A stretch of 64,000 bases of DNA from CAVVDT01 sp963747005 (GTDB lineage: Bacteria > Pseudomonadota > Alphaproteobacteria > Rhizobiales > Aestuariivirgaceae): positions 124,001-188,000 of the forward strand of contig CAVVDT010000003.1 in NCBI GenBank assembly GCA_963747005.1, read 5' to 3'. The stretch's first letter is position 1. The number at the start of each line of letters is the position of its first letter. Below the pieces are notes generated by a model. The model was not told where the DNA came from, ran no database searches, and worked only from the letters and a program-made list of their open reading frames with translations. The translations under genes were made by a program, and so were the position numbers. Positions 44,058-52,054 of the stretch are shown here, one piece after another.

Positions 44058-46138
44058 CGCCCGGCATCTGGCCCGTCGTGCTCGGCCGGTTCGAATGGCA
44101 GGCACTACCGTTCGTTGATGCCTGGGAAAATCCCACCGCCAGCGCGATGATCGCCGCTGCCGCCGCCCTGCTCGTCATCATCGGGGTCATCGCGGTCGTG
44201 GCGTTGATCACGTGGTTCGGCAAGTGGCGCTATCTGTGGTGCGAATGGCTCACCAGCCTGGACCACAAGAGGATCGGCATCATGTATGTCGCGATCGCCT
44301 TCGTGATGCTCGCTCGCGCCATTGTCGAAGGGGTCCTGATGCGGGCTCAGCAAGCCTCGGCGATCGATTCTTACGGCTTCATTTCGCCGGATCATTTCGC
44401 GCAACTGTTCAGCACCCACGGTTCGATCATGATCTTCTTCATGGCGATGCCGTTTCTTATCGGTGCGATCAACTATGTGATGCCACTCCAGATCGGCAGC
44501 CGGGACGTAGCTTTCCCGCTGCTCAATTCGATCAGCTTGTGGCTGACCGGGGGGGCGGCGGGGCTGATGATGGTGTCACTTGTCGTCGGCCGCTTTTCGA
44601 CCGGCGGGTGGAGCGGCTATCCGCCTTATACCGAACTCGCCTTCAGCCCGGGCGTCGGTGTCGACTACTGGATATGGGCCGTTTCACTGGGTTCGATCGG
44701 ATCGACGCTGACCGGCCTCAATTTCGTCGTCACCATCTACAAGATGCGCTGTCCGGGCATGACGCTGATGCGGATGCCGCTGTTCGTGTGGACCGCTCTG
44801 TGCACCTCGATCATGATGGTCTTCGCGATGCCGCCGTTGACCGTCGCGACCGCGCTTCTCGCGCTCGATCGATATCTCGGGTTTCACTTCTTCACGAATA
44901 CCCTGGGCGGCAACATGATGAATTACGCCAACCTGTTCTGGCTGTTCGGCCACCCGGAAGTCTATATCCTGATCCTGCCGGCGTTCGGCGTCTATTCGGA
45001 ACTCGTCTCGACCTTCTCGACCAAGCGCCTCTACGGCTACACCTCGCTGACGCTGGCGACGATATCGATCACGATCTTGTCGTTCACGGTCTGGGTCCAT
45101 CATTTCTTCACGATGGGCCAGAGCGCCAACATCAACGCCGTGTTTGGAATCGCGACGATGGCGATTGGCGTGCCGACCGGCGTCAAGATCTATGACTGGA
45201 TCTGGACGATGTACTGGGGCGAGGTCCGCTTCACCGTGCCGATGCTCTATTCGCTCGCCTTCATGATGACGTTCACGCTGGGGGGGCTCACGGGAATAAT
45301 CCTGGCCTTTCCGCCACTCGACTATCTGGTTCACAATACCTTGTTCCTGGTGGCGCATTTCCACAACATGCTCATCCCCGGGCTGCTCTACAGCATGCTG
45401 GCGGGCTATCACTACTGGTTTCCCAAGGCTTACGGCTTCCGGCTCAGCGAGAAATGGGGACGCATCTCCTTCGCCTGCTGGGTGGTCGGCTTTTATCTCG
45501 CCTTCATGCCGCTTTACCTGCTCGGCGCGGCGGGCGTCGCGCGGCGGACCCAAGGGATGTTCGATCCGGTATTTCGGCCATGGTTCTATGTTGCAGGTGC
45601 CGGTGCGCTTATCCTGCTCGCGGCGTTTGGCGCCCTGCTCGTCCAGCTTTGGGTCAGTGTTCGCGACCGCGACGCCAACCGCGTTACCGGTGGCGATCCC
45701 TGGGACGGGCGCAGCCTCGAATGGTCGATCGCCGCACCGCCTCCGGCCTATAACTTCGCTGTGATACCGCATGTCGCTGTCCGCGACCCGTTCTACGTCA
45801 ACAAGCGTGACGGCGAGCCCTATGCTGAGCCGGACCATTACGACGCCATCGAAATGCAGAAGAACAGCATGACCGGTCCTGTGATCGGTGTGGTCGGCGC
45901 GGCGACAGCGTTCGCCCTGGTGTGGCACATGTGGTGGCTGGTGATCCTCGGCATCGTCACGGTCGTCGCGACCGCTATTGCCCGCAGCTTCACCCGCGAC
46001 AATACCTGGACCCTGCCCGCCGGGGAGGTCGCGCAAATTCAGCGACGCTGGTTACGCGCTGTCGGCGAAGCGACGCCGATTCCCCGAGAAATCGAAATGA
46101 CATCTGCCAACCGGGGCGTCGCCGAGGTATCGGCATGA
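44054..46138 (+). CDS. cyoB: quinol oxidase subunit I (bo3 type)
   Basis: A 694-residue catalytic subunit with about 15 membrane segments. Conserved haem-copper residues are visible: LFSTHGSIMIFF (low-spin haem His), LFGHPEVYILILP (CuB His, the Glu and the cross-linked Tyr), WVHHFFTMG (CuB His pair), and VAHFHNMLIPG (haem ligands). The N-terminal extension before SLDHKRIGIMY is typical of CyoB, not of CtaD. It reduces O2 to water and pumps protons. It overlaps cyoA and cyoC by four bases each. Confidence 0.95.
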   Translation: MTPGIWPVVLGRFEWQALPFVDAWENPTASAMIAAAAALLVIIGVIAVVALITWFGKWRYLWCEWLTSLDHKRIGIMYVAIAFVMLARAIVEGVLMRAQQASAIDSYGFISPDHFAQLFSTHGSIMIFFMAMPFLIGAINYVMPLQIGSRDVAFPLLNSISLWLTGGAAGLMMVSLVVGRFSTGGWSGYPPYTELAFSPGVGVDYWIWAVSLGSIGSTLTGLNFVVTIYKMRCPGMTLMRMPLFVWTALCTSIMMVFAMPPLTVATALLALDRYLGFHFFTNTLGGNMMNYANLFWLFGHPEVYILILPAFGVYSELVSTFSTKRLYGYTSLTLATISITILSFTVWVHHFFTMGQSANINAVFGIATMAIGVPTGVKIYDWIWTMYWGEVRFTVPMLYSLAFMMTFTLGGLTGIILAFPPLDYLVHNTLFLVAHFHNMLIPGLLYSMLAGYHYWFPKAYGFRLSEKWGRISFACWVVGFYLAFMPLYLLGAAGVARRTQGMFDPVFRPWFYVAGAGALILLAAFGALLVQLWVSVRDRDANRVTGGDPWDGRSLEWSIAAPPPAYNFAVIPHVAVRDPFYVNKRDGEPYAEPDHYDAIEMQKNSMTGPVIGVVGAATAFALVWHMWWLVILGIVTVVATAIARSFTRDNTWTLPAGEVAQIQRRWLRAVGEATPIPREIEMTSANRGVAEVSA

Positions 46139-46761
46139 GTGCCGACGAGGCAAGGCACATTGGGCTCAATCCCGGCGATGCCGATCAATTGACGCACAAC
46201 GATGCTGAAGCTGCGATCTTCGGGTTCTGGGTGTTCCTGATGAGCGACGCGGTTGTGTTCGCGCTGCTCTTTGCGACTTATGGCGTCATGTTGTCTGCCA
46301 CCGCTGGCGGACCGACGCCGGCGAGCGAGTACCACACACTATCCGCCTTTGTCGAAACCCTGATCCTGCTCACCAGCAGCTTCACCTTCGGCATGGCGTC
46401 GGTGGCGACGAGGCACGGACCATCGCGCACGGGGATAATGGGCTGGATGGGTTTGACCCTGACTCTCGGGCTCGCCTTTCTTGGCATGGAGGCGCACGAC
46501 TTTGTGACCATGTTCGATCATGCCGCCTATCCAACCCGCAGCGGATATCTGTCGTCCTTTTTCGCGCTGGTGCCGCTGCACGGGCTTCACGTCTTCTTCG
46601 GAAGCCTATGGATAATCGTGATGATGGTTCAGGTGAAGACGATCGGACTGGATGCTCGTGTCAAGATAAACATCCTGCGACTCGGCTTGTTCTGGCATTT
46701 TCTCGATATCGTTTGGATAGCGATCTTTTCGCTCGTCTATCTTCAGGGGCTAATCCAATGA
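46135..46761 (+). CDS. cyoC: quinol oxidase subunit III
   Basis: A 208-residue membrane protein with five hydrophobic segments. It has IFGFWVFLMSDAVVFALLFA, LLTSSFTFGMASVATRHG and PLHGLHVFFGSLWIIVMMVQ, the subunit III pattern. ATG 46135 overlaps the cyoB stop and its own stop overlaps the cyoD start. Stabilises the oxidase core. Confidence 0.93.
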   Translation: MSADEARHIGLNPGDADQLTHNDAEAAIFGFWVFLMSDAVVFALLFATYGVMLSATAGGPTPASEYHTLSAFVETLILLTSSFTFGMASVATRHGPSRTGIMGWMGLTLTLGLAFLGMEAHDFVTMFDHAAYPTRSGYLSSFFALVPLHGLHVFFGSLWIIVMMVQVKTIGLDARVKINILRLGLFWHFLDIVWIAIFSLVYLQGLIQ

Positions 46762-47072
46762 GAAGCCCGGACGATGGCAGAAGCGGCGAAATGCGTTCAT
46801 ACGCGATCGGCTACGGCTTCGCGCTGGCCCTCACCGGCGCCGCCTTTGCAGCGGTGCACTGGCCACAATTCACTTCGACGACAACGCTTGCGATGGTCCT
46901 CGGGCTGGGACTCGTCCAGATGGTGGTTCACTTCCGCTTCTTCCTGCACATCCGCCTTCGGAAATCGGCACGCGACGATATTCTGCTAATCCTTTTCTCT
47001 GCGCTGATCGTGGCCCTCATGGTCTCGGGCACGCTCATCCTCCTGTTGAACCTTCGTCTTAGAATGATGTAG
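46758..47072 (+). CDS. cyoD: quinol oxidase subunit IV
   Basis: A 104-residue protein with three membrane helices (AIGYGFALALTGAAFAAVHW; LAMVLGLGLVQMVVHFRFFL; ILLILFSALIVALMVSGTLI), the CyoD (COX4_pro) pattern including QMVVHFRFFLH. ATG 46758 overlaps the previous stop. A haem O synthase gene (cyoE), which often follows, is absent; the next sequence is IS debris, so haem O must come from an enzyme encoded elsewhere. Confidence 0.92.
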   Translation: MRSPDDGRSGEMRSYAIGYGFALALTGAAFAAVHWPQFTSTTTLAMVLGLGLVQMVVHFRFFLHIRLRKSARDDILLILFSALIVALMVSGTLILLLNLRLRMM

Positions 47073-47357
47073 CCGAACAGCGATCGTCGCCGCTGCGAGC
47101 GTTCAGGAATTGTGACCCGACAACGCCTTTGTGGCTGCTTTGTTGGAAACATCGTCTTGAAACCGAAAGGCGACGATCAATGGGCCACTCGCCGAAGGCG
47201 AGGTTGGTTGTGACGATGATCGAGGTGTGTTCGTAGAGCCGACTGATGAGGTGGAAGAGCAGTTGGCCACCGGCCTGGGCGAAGGGCAGATAAGCCTGTT
47301 CGGCCGCATTCGCGAAGGATTGCGGTAGGTATTCGCCAAGCTCCAGTGCCTCGTCAA
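47073..47357 (-). pseudogene. IS21 helper ATPase (IstB) fragment fused to another ORF start
   Basis: The minus strand reads LPFAQAGGQLLFHLISRLYE then TSIIVTTNLAFGEWP, a core piece of IS21-family IstB, at about 47176-47298. It is preceded in frame by LIDEALELGEYLPQSFANAAEQ, which resembles the N-terminus of an unrelated hypothetical protein, and is followed by frameshifted sequence. Both parts are fragments. Confidence 0.6.
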
Positions 47358-48111
47358 TCAGGCCGCCGCCTCCTCCTCTGACTCTGCCTCCCCCCAAACA
47401 CGGGAGATTGCGGCCTCAATCTTTTTCTCGAAGCGGGCGGTCCCTGTCGCCATCTCGAACAGGAACCGTGTGGCGCCTTTCTTGACGGCCTGTTGAATCC
47501 TTTCGATCGCCCGCTTCTGGTATGTCCGCAAGAAGCGCAGTTTGGTCTTTTCGATGAATGCGGGACGTTCCGCCTCGTTTCTCCAAGCCGCCTCATTGGC
47601 ATAACCCGGCATTTGCGTCAGTGCGATGAAGTCCAGTTCGATTGGTTCCGCCGCGATCCTGTCCGCATCCGGTTCAAACGAATAGTAGTTCTTAATCTGA
47701 TCGGGGCCGGGGAACTTGGAGATGACGGAGAGATTCCCCTGTTTCAAATCCCAGAGATAGTGAATGTTTCTGTTGCTCAGGATGATAAAGCGAGCGTCCT
47801 GTGAACGCGCATATTTGCGAGCCTGCTCTTTGGCAGAAAGCGGGTTCTTGTCCTCCGCCTTGGCTTCCAAGACGATCAGGGGTTTGCCATCTCGGTCGAG
47901 CAAAAGAAAATCGATATAGCCGTTTTTGGCCTTCTCGAAGTTTTGCCCCAGTCCGTCGATGTCGGCCTGTTTGATTGTGATGTTCGGCTCAAGAACGATG
48001 TTTGCGGGCCCCTTGTTGTCGCCAAAGAATCGCCAGCCCGAATTCGTCGAGAAGGCGGTTTATCTTGATTCTTGCAGTTGCCTCCTGGCTCGCCAACGGA
48101 CCCTTCCCAGC
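47358..48111 (-). pseudogene. type I restriction HsdR-like/helicase remnant (frameshift and internal deletion)
   Basis: The start reads SQEATARIKINRLLDEFG, then after a one-base frameshift (~48037) GWRFFGDNKGPANIVLEPNI and the nuclease region PLIVLEAKAEDKNPLSAKEQ (PD-(D/E)xK type). It proceeds to the helicase entry FLRTYQKRAIERIQQA and stops inside the Walker A at FEMATGT. There it is joined (~47440) to a C-terminal coil RFEKKIEAAISRVWGEAESE. The whole motor and HsdM-binding part is missing, so it cannot restrict DNA. No hsdM or hsdS is nearby. Confidence 0.75.
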
Positions 48112-48217
48112 CGAGGTTGCGCTTGCAACAATTCGCGCGGTTGCCACCTATCGTGGATAATGCTCCGATTCGAAGTTGCTGCCTCATGCAGGCACGGCAT
48201 TACTGATGTGAGCAACC

Positions 48218-49573
48218 GTGGACAAGGACAAGCAGTTTTCCGGGACGTGGGCCGAAGCCCAGACTCTGAAAGACGAACTGTTTCAGCGTGCGAGTGTCGG
48301 CGAACTGACCGGAGATCAGGCCGACGCCGAAGCGATCAGGCTGGGGCTTGGCAGTCTGTCGCACGTACCGGGCCCAGAAAAATTCCATCCCAAATCCTTG
48401 TCACATTGGACCTTGCCGATGGCCGTGGCGTGGATCGCATATCGCGATCTGGACGAAGTGCGCGAGTGGTCAGCGCCCTATCGAACGGAATGTTTCGACA
48501 GGCATTGGCGGCAATGGCGTCACGGTCCAGACGGTCCAATCAAGGAAGGCTGGCATCTGGATCAGCGATCAAAGCCGACACTCGCTTTGCTCGCCATCAG
48601 TTGCGCATATGATCGCGGATACGTCGGGAAGCAGTTCGCCAAGCCCGTACTCGAAGCGCGCGAAGAACTGTGGATGGCGCTCAGAGAGGGGCTGATTTCT
48701 GCCAGCGGTGTCGAAACCCTGTCATTGGGCACGCGGCGCGAGATCACGGCGCTTGATTGGCACGAGCTAGTTCCAGTCGAAGCGAGCGACGGGCGCGACG
48801 AAGTCCGGCGCGGACCTTTGGGTCGCGGCTACCGACGTGTCATTATGCCATCTGCTGGACTGCGCCACTTGTGGCCTTCGCGGCCGAACAAGCAGCAAAG
48901 CTTGCCGCCGATCGTTCCTCCTGAGGGCGACGGTTACATGCCGCTCTATTGTGCCGCCCAATGGATCGCGACAAAGGGCTCGACAATTGAAAGCGATCCG
49001 CAAGACCTATCTATCTGGCGCGTGGCCTATGACGAACTTCTTGCCGCTATTTCATCGGACAAAGTTCGGGTGGTGGGAACCCGGAGTGGTCAGCGTGAGG
49101 CGGTGCCGGGCTACCTGTTCGCGGGCTGTGAGGTCGATTATCCGTTCGGAAGTGCTGAGGTGGAGTTGCTTGCTGGCGAACACCTCTATCTGCGGTCCCG
49201 TCCATATGTCGACGAACAGCATTGGCGCGACGGACACGACGATGCGCTGTTGAATCGACGCGAAGACTGCTGGACACGCCTCATGGTGGAGAAAGGCGAC
49301 GTGCGGGCGCGGTGGGTGTTCCCGGGTGAGGAATTCGGAGACGCTGACATGGGGACCGGCCTGCCGGGACGGCCGGGGAAGTCGAAACATCTCATCGAGG
49401 ATGAATTTAAGCGCCGGGCGGCGGCCGGTGAACTGGCCGGTTCGCTCTGCGAGGAAGCTACGGCGCTCCGGACCTGGCTGCAAACCATGCATCCCAAGAA
49501 GCCGCCACCAACCATCCACACCATCGAGAACAACGTCCGAGATGAGTATCGGCGGCTGAAACCCATGAAATAA
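48218..49573 (+). CDS. island-associated hypothetical protein
   Basis: A 451-residue protein from GTG 48218. I do not recognise a named family. The middle is rich in Trp, Arg and acidic residues (WRQWRHGPDGPIKEGWHLDQ, YRRVIMPSAGLRHLWPSRP). The last ~70 residues (GRPGKSKHLIEDEFKRRAAA, then TIENNVRDEYRRLKP) resemble a C-terminal motif common in hypothetical proteins of alphaproteobacterial integrative elements and may bind DNA. It starts a plus-strand series leading to the right-end recombinase. Confidence 0.65.
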   Translation: MDKDKQFSGTWAEAQTLKDELFQRASVGELTGDQADAEAIRLGLGSLSHVPGPEKFHPKSLSHWTLPMAVAWIAYRDLDEVREWSAPYRTECFDRHWRQWRHGPDGPIKEGWHLDQRSKPTLALLAISCAYDRGYVGKQFAKPVLEAREELWMALREGLISASGVETLSLGTRREITALDWHELVPVEASDGRDEVRRGPLGRGYRRVIMPSAGLRHLWPSRPNKQQSLPPIVPPEGDGYMPLYCAAQWIATKGSTIESDPQDLSIWRVAYDELLAAISSDKVRVVGTRSGQREAVPGYLFAGCEVDYPFGSAEVELLAGEHLYLRSRPYVDEQHWRDGHDDALLNRREDCWTRLMVEKGDVRARWVFPGEEFGDADMGTGLPGRPGKSKHLIEDEFKRRAAAGELAGSLCEEATALRTWLQTMHPKKPPPTIHTIENNVRDEYRRLKPMK

Positions 49574-49676
49574 TCAACCCAACGAATTTCGTGGCCCGTT
49601 TTTCGTGGCCGCGACCGCTGCCATGTCCATCTCCATCAACCGCCGGAAGTTCCGGCAAATCGATAGGAGATGGAAG

Positions 49677-49907
49677 TTGACCACATCCTCTACCCGCTAT
49701 TTCCGCCGCACCGCCGCAGCTCGCTACGTCCGCGAAACCTGGGGCATGCCATGCTCTTCCAAGTGGCTCGCGAAGCTCGCCGTGGTCGGTGGCGGATCAA
49801 TCTACCGCAAGGCTGGCAGGTTCCCGCTTTATGCGCCGGATAACCTCGACCGGTGGGCGGAGTCCCGACTTGGCGAGCCGCGTCGGTCTACTTCGGTAGA
49901 GGCTTAG
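49677..49907 (+). CDS. small AlpA/excisionase-like DNA-binding protein
   Basis: A 76-residue basic protein. The TTG at 49677 was chosen because it follows AGGAGATGG closely; an upstream extension to 49605 is possible. The sequence RTAAARYVRETWGMPCSSKW, LAKLAVVGGGSIYRKAG and RFPLYAPDNLDRWAESRLG has the winged-helix excisionase/AlpA look (helix, turn, 'RFPLY' wing, then DNA-contact tail). Such proteins usually direct excision or activate the integrase. It lies 770 bases from the second recombinase. Confidence 0.65.
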   Translation: MTTSSTRYFRRTAAARYVRETWGMPCSSKWLAKLAVVGGGSIYRKAGRFPLYAPDNLDRWAESRLGEPRRSTSVEA

Positions 49908-49917
49908 GCGCCGCCGC

Positions 49918-50397
49918 ATGGTCAACCGTCGCCACAACCCGCGACTGGCAAAGTCGCTGCGCTGCTACACAGTTGCCGAGGTGGCGGAACTGTACGGCGT
50001 GCACCGCCAGACCGTCCGCAATTGGCTGGCAAACGGCCTGGACGCCGTCGACGCCGGGCGACCGATTTTAATTCACGGTGCCGCGCTGAACCGATTTCAG
50101 AGGTTGCGGCGGGACGCGGAGAAGCAAACCTGCGGCCCCGCCGAACTATTTTGCCTTGGATGCCGCACCCCCCGAAGACCGGCGTTCGACATGGCCGAAT
50201 ACGTGCCCATGACAGACAAGGTCGGAACACTTTCCGCAATCTGCCCAGTCTGCGAAGGGATGATGACCCAAAGAGTTAATGCCGAGCGGCTGGCGTGCTT
50301 TTCCGCCGAACTCGACGTGACCGTCAGACCGGCTCCAGAACCCCTAGAGGAGAGCCGGGGGTGCCGTCTGAATTGTCACTTGGGAAAGAGGAACTGA
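49918..50397 (+). CDS. helix-turn-helix protein with zinc-ribbon-like cysteines
   Basis: A 159-residue protein that opens with a MerR/excisionase-type helix-turn-helix (SLRCYTVAEVAELYGVHRQT then VRNWLANGLDAVDAGRP). The middle has two cysteine pairs, FCLGCRTPRR and ICPVCEGMM, that could form a zinc ribbon. It starts 11 bases after the previous gene and ends 5 bases before the recombinase gene, so the three are probably one operon. It looks like an element-encoded regulator or recombination directionality factor. Confidence 0.7.
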   Translation: MVNRRHNPRLAKSLRCYTVAEVAELYGVHRQTVRNWLANGLDAVDAGRPILIHGAALNRFQRLRRDAEKQTCGPAELFCLGCRTPRRPAFDMAEYVPMTDKVGTLSAICPVCEGMMTQRVNAERLACFSAELDVTVRPAPEPLEESRGCRLNCHLGKRN

Positions 50398-50401
50398 CCA
50401 C

Positions 50402-51448
50402 ATGCAATTGAATCCGGCAAGCGAGCGACTGAAGCACCGCTATTTCACCTATCTGCGGGAAGCCCGCCAACTTGGCGAGCATTCCATCGACCAGGTGGCG
50501 AAGTCGCTGGACCGTTTCGAGAAACACACTGGCCGCCGAAGCTTCCGCGAGTTTCGCATCGAACACGCTATCGCCTTCAAGAAGCACCTCGCCAAGCAGA
50601 ATGCAGAACGCGGCAACGGGCGGCTGAGCAAAGCGACCATTTCCTCAACGCTGCATGACCTTCGCGACTTTGTCATTTGGCTCGCCGACCAGAGAGGTTT
50701 TCACCGCATCCAGAAAACCGACGCCGACTATTTCAGGCCGTCGCGCAGTGATGAGGCCATTTCCCGTGCTCCGAGGCAGATGGCGGTTCCTACCATCGAA
50801 CAAATCAAAGCCATGCTTGCGGCGATGGCTGGTCAGTCGGCCATTGAGCGGCGCAATCGGGCTTTGGTCGCCTTTACGATACTCACAGGCGCCCGTGACA
50901 ACGCCACCGCCTCAGTGCGCATGAAGCATCTTGATCTCTCGGACCGACACCTGTTTCAGGACCCGCGCGAGGTCCGCACCAAGTTCGGCAAGACCATACC
51001 CACCTGGTTCTTCCCAGTAGGCGAAGAGTTTGTGGCTGTCCTTACGGAGTGGGAGAGGGAGTTGGAAAAGTTGCACGGTTTCGGCCCTGACGATCCTCTA
51101 TTTCCCAAATCCACCGTTTCGTTCGGCCCGCAGGGCGAGATTCTGGCGCCGTATCTCGGGAGAGAATGCTGGGCGAATGCTGACCCGATCCGAAAGGTAT
51201 TCAAGAGCGCTTGCGAGGCGGCGGGACTGCCGCAGTTCAACCCCCACAGTTTTCGGCACACTCTGGTTCAACTCGGCCAGCATGTGTGCAAGACCCCGGC
51301 CGAATTCAAAGCTTGGTCGCAAAATCTCGGTCACGATGGCGTTCTGGTCACGCTGACCAGCTACGGGACGCTTCCCGATTATACGCAACGCGCGTTGATG
51401 CAGGGGCTGGCCAACAGGCAGATAGGTGGCGAACAAACATGCCGGTAG
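50402..51448 (+). CDS. tyrosine recombinase (second, right end)
   Basis: A 348-residue phage-integrase-family recombinase. The core-binding SAM-like domain (~10-115) is followed by the catalytic domain. Active-site residues: Arg ~165 (TGARDNATASVR), His ~282 and Arg ~285 (NPHSFRHT), His in NLGHDGV, and Tyr ~321 (LTSYGTL). It has no DUF4102 arm domain, unlike the left-end integrase. It lies close to attR together with HTH genes; it may belong to an older element within the island. Confidence 0.9.
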   Translation: MQLNPASERLKHRYFTYLREARQLGEHSIDQVAKSLDRFEKHTGRRSFREFRIEHAIAFKKHLAKQNAERGNGRLSKATISSTLHDLRDFVIWLADQRGFHRIQKTDADYFRPSRSDEAISRAPRQMAVPTIEQIKAMLAAMAGQSAIERRNRALVAFTILTGARDNATASVRMKHLDLSDRHLFQDPREVRTKFGKTIPTWFFPVGEEFVAVLTEWERELEKLHGFGPDDPLFPKSTVSFGPQGEILAPYLGRECWANADPIRKVFKSACEAAGLPQFNPHSFRHTLVQLGQHVCKTPAEFKAWSQNLGHDGVLVTLTSYGTLPDYTQRALMQGLANRQIGGEQTCR

Positions 51449-51538
51449 TGGACCGACCCTGAGGCGAACATGAGGCGCGAGAAGTGAACTAGCACGGCCT
51501 GAATTCTCATCCTATCTTCTATGATGGAGGGTGACATC

Positions 51539-51742
51539 ATGGAACTTGCCGACGTCCTACTCTATCTCATCGCACGTGGACCGGGCCACACTGCTAGAGA
51601 ATTGGCAGAGGCGATCTACAACAAGGCGGAACAATCGTTGGTCAACCAGGACTGTCAAATTCTCTATCGGAAGGGCTCGGTTTGCCGAAAGGGTGTTGGA
51701 GGCCAAGCCGATCCTTATACGTATCATCCAATTTCAGGATGA
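51539..51742 (+). CDS. small winged-helix protein
   Basis: A 67-residue protein with a strong ribosome binding site (GGAGGGTG, 51526-51533). MELADVLLYLIARGPGHTAR then ELAEAIYNKAEQSLVNQDCQ reads like a MarR/ArsR-type winged helix, and the end GGQADPYTYHP resembles small DNA-binding proteins of Rhizobiales. Function unknown. It is the last gene before attR. Confidence 0.6.
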   Translation: MELADVLLYLIARGPGHTARELAEAIYNKAEQSLVNQDCQILYRKGSVCRKGVGGQADPYTYHPISG

Positions 51743-51797
51743 CACGCTCCGGCATCTCGTCACCGATAACCGACAGGAAATCTCGAAATTAGCCGCT

Positions 51798-51808
51798 GGT
51801 GTTACCCC
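51798..51808 (+). repeat. GGTGTTACCCC, candidate integrase arm site (right)
   Basis: An exact copy of the 11-base unit repeated at 20171-20192, in the same orientation and 66 bases inside attR. An arm-type integrase binding site is inferred. Confidence 0.45.
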
Positions 51809-51873
51809 GAGTACGAGTCTTGCCGTGCATCATCGAACTTCAAAGAAAAAATCTTTTTAAATCATTTGCATAG

Positions 51874-51950
<77 letters not shown>

Positions 51951-52054
51951 CTTTTATCGCGATTGCGCCGAGGTATAGCTGAAGCCTCAACACCAGGCAA
52001 CGGCGCCGATGATGATCGTTGAGGGCTGCGCCAAGTGGCCAGGTGCCTGGTGCT

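Noticed and set aside
44684..46036. Minus-strand ORF of 450 codons
   Set aside because: Antisense of cyoB; composition is dominated by Arg, Asp, His and Glu, and no domain is seen.
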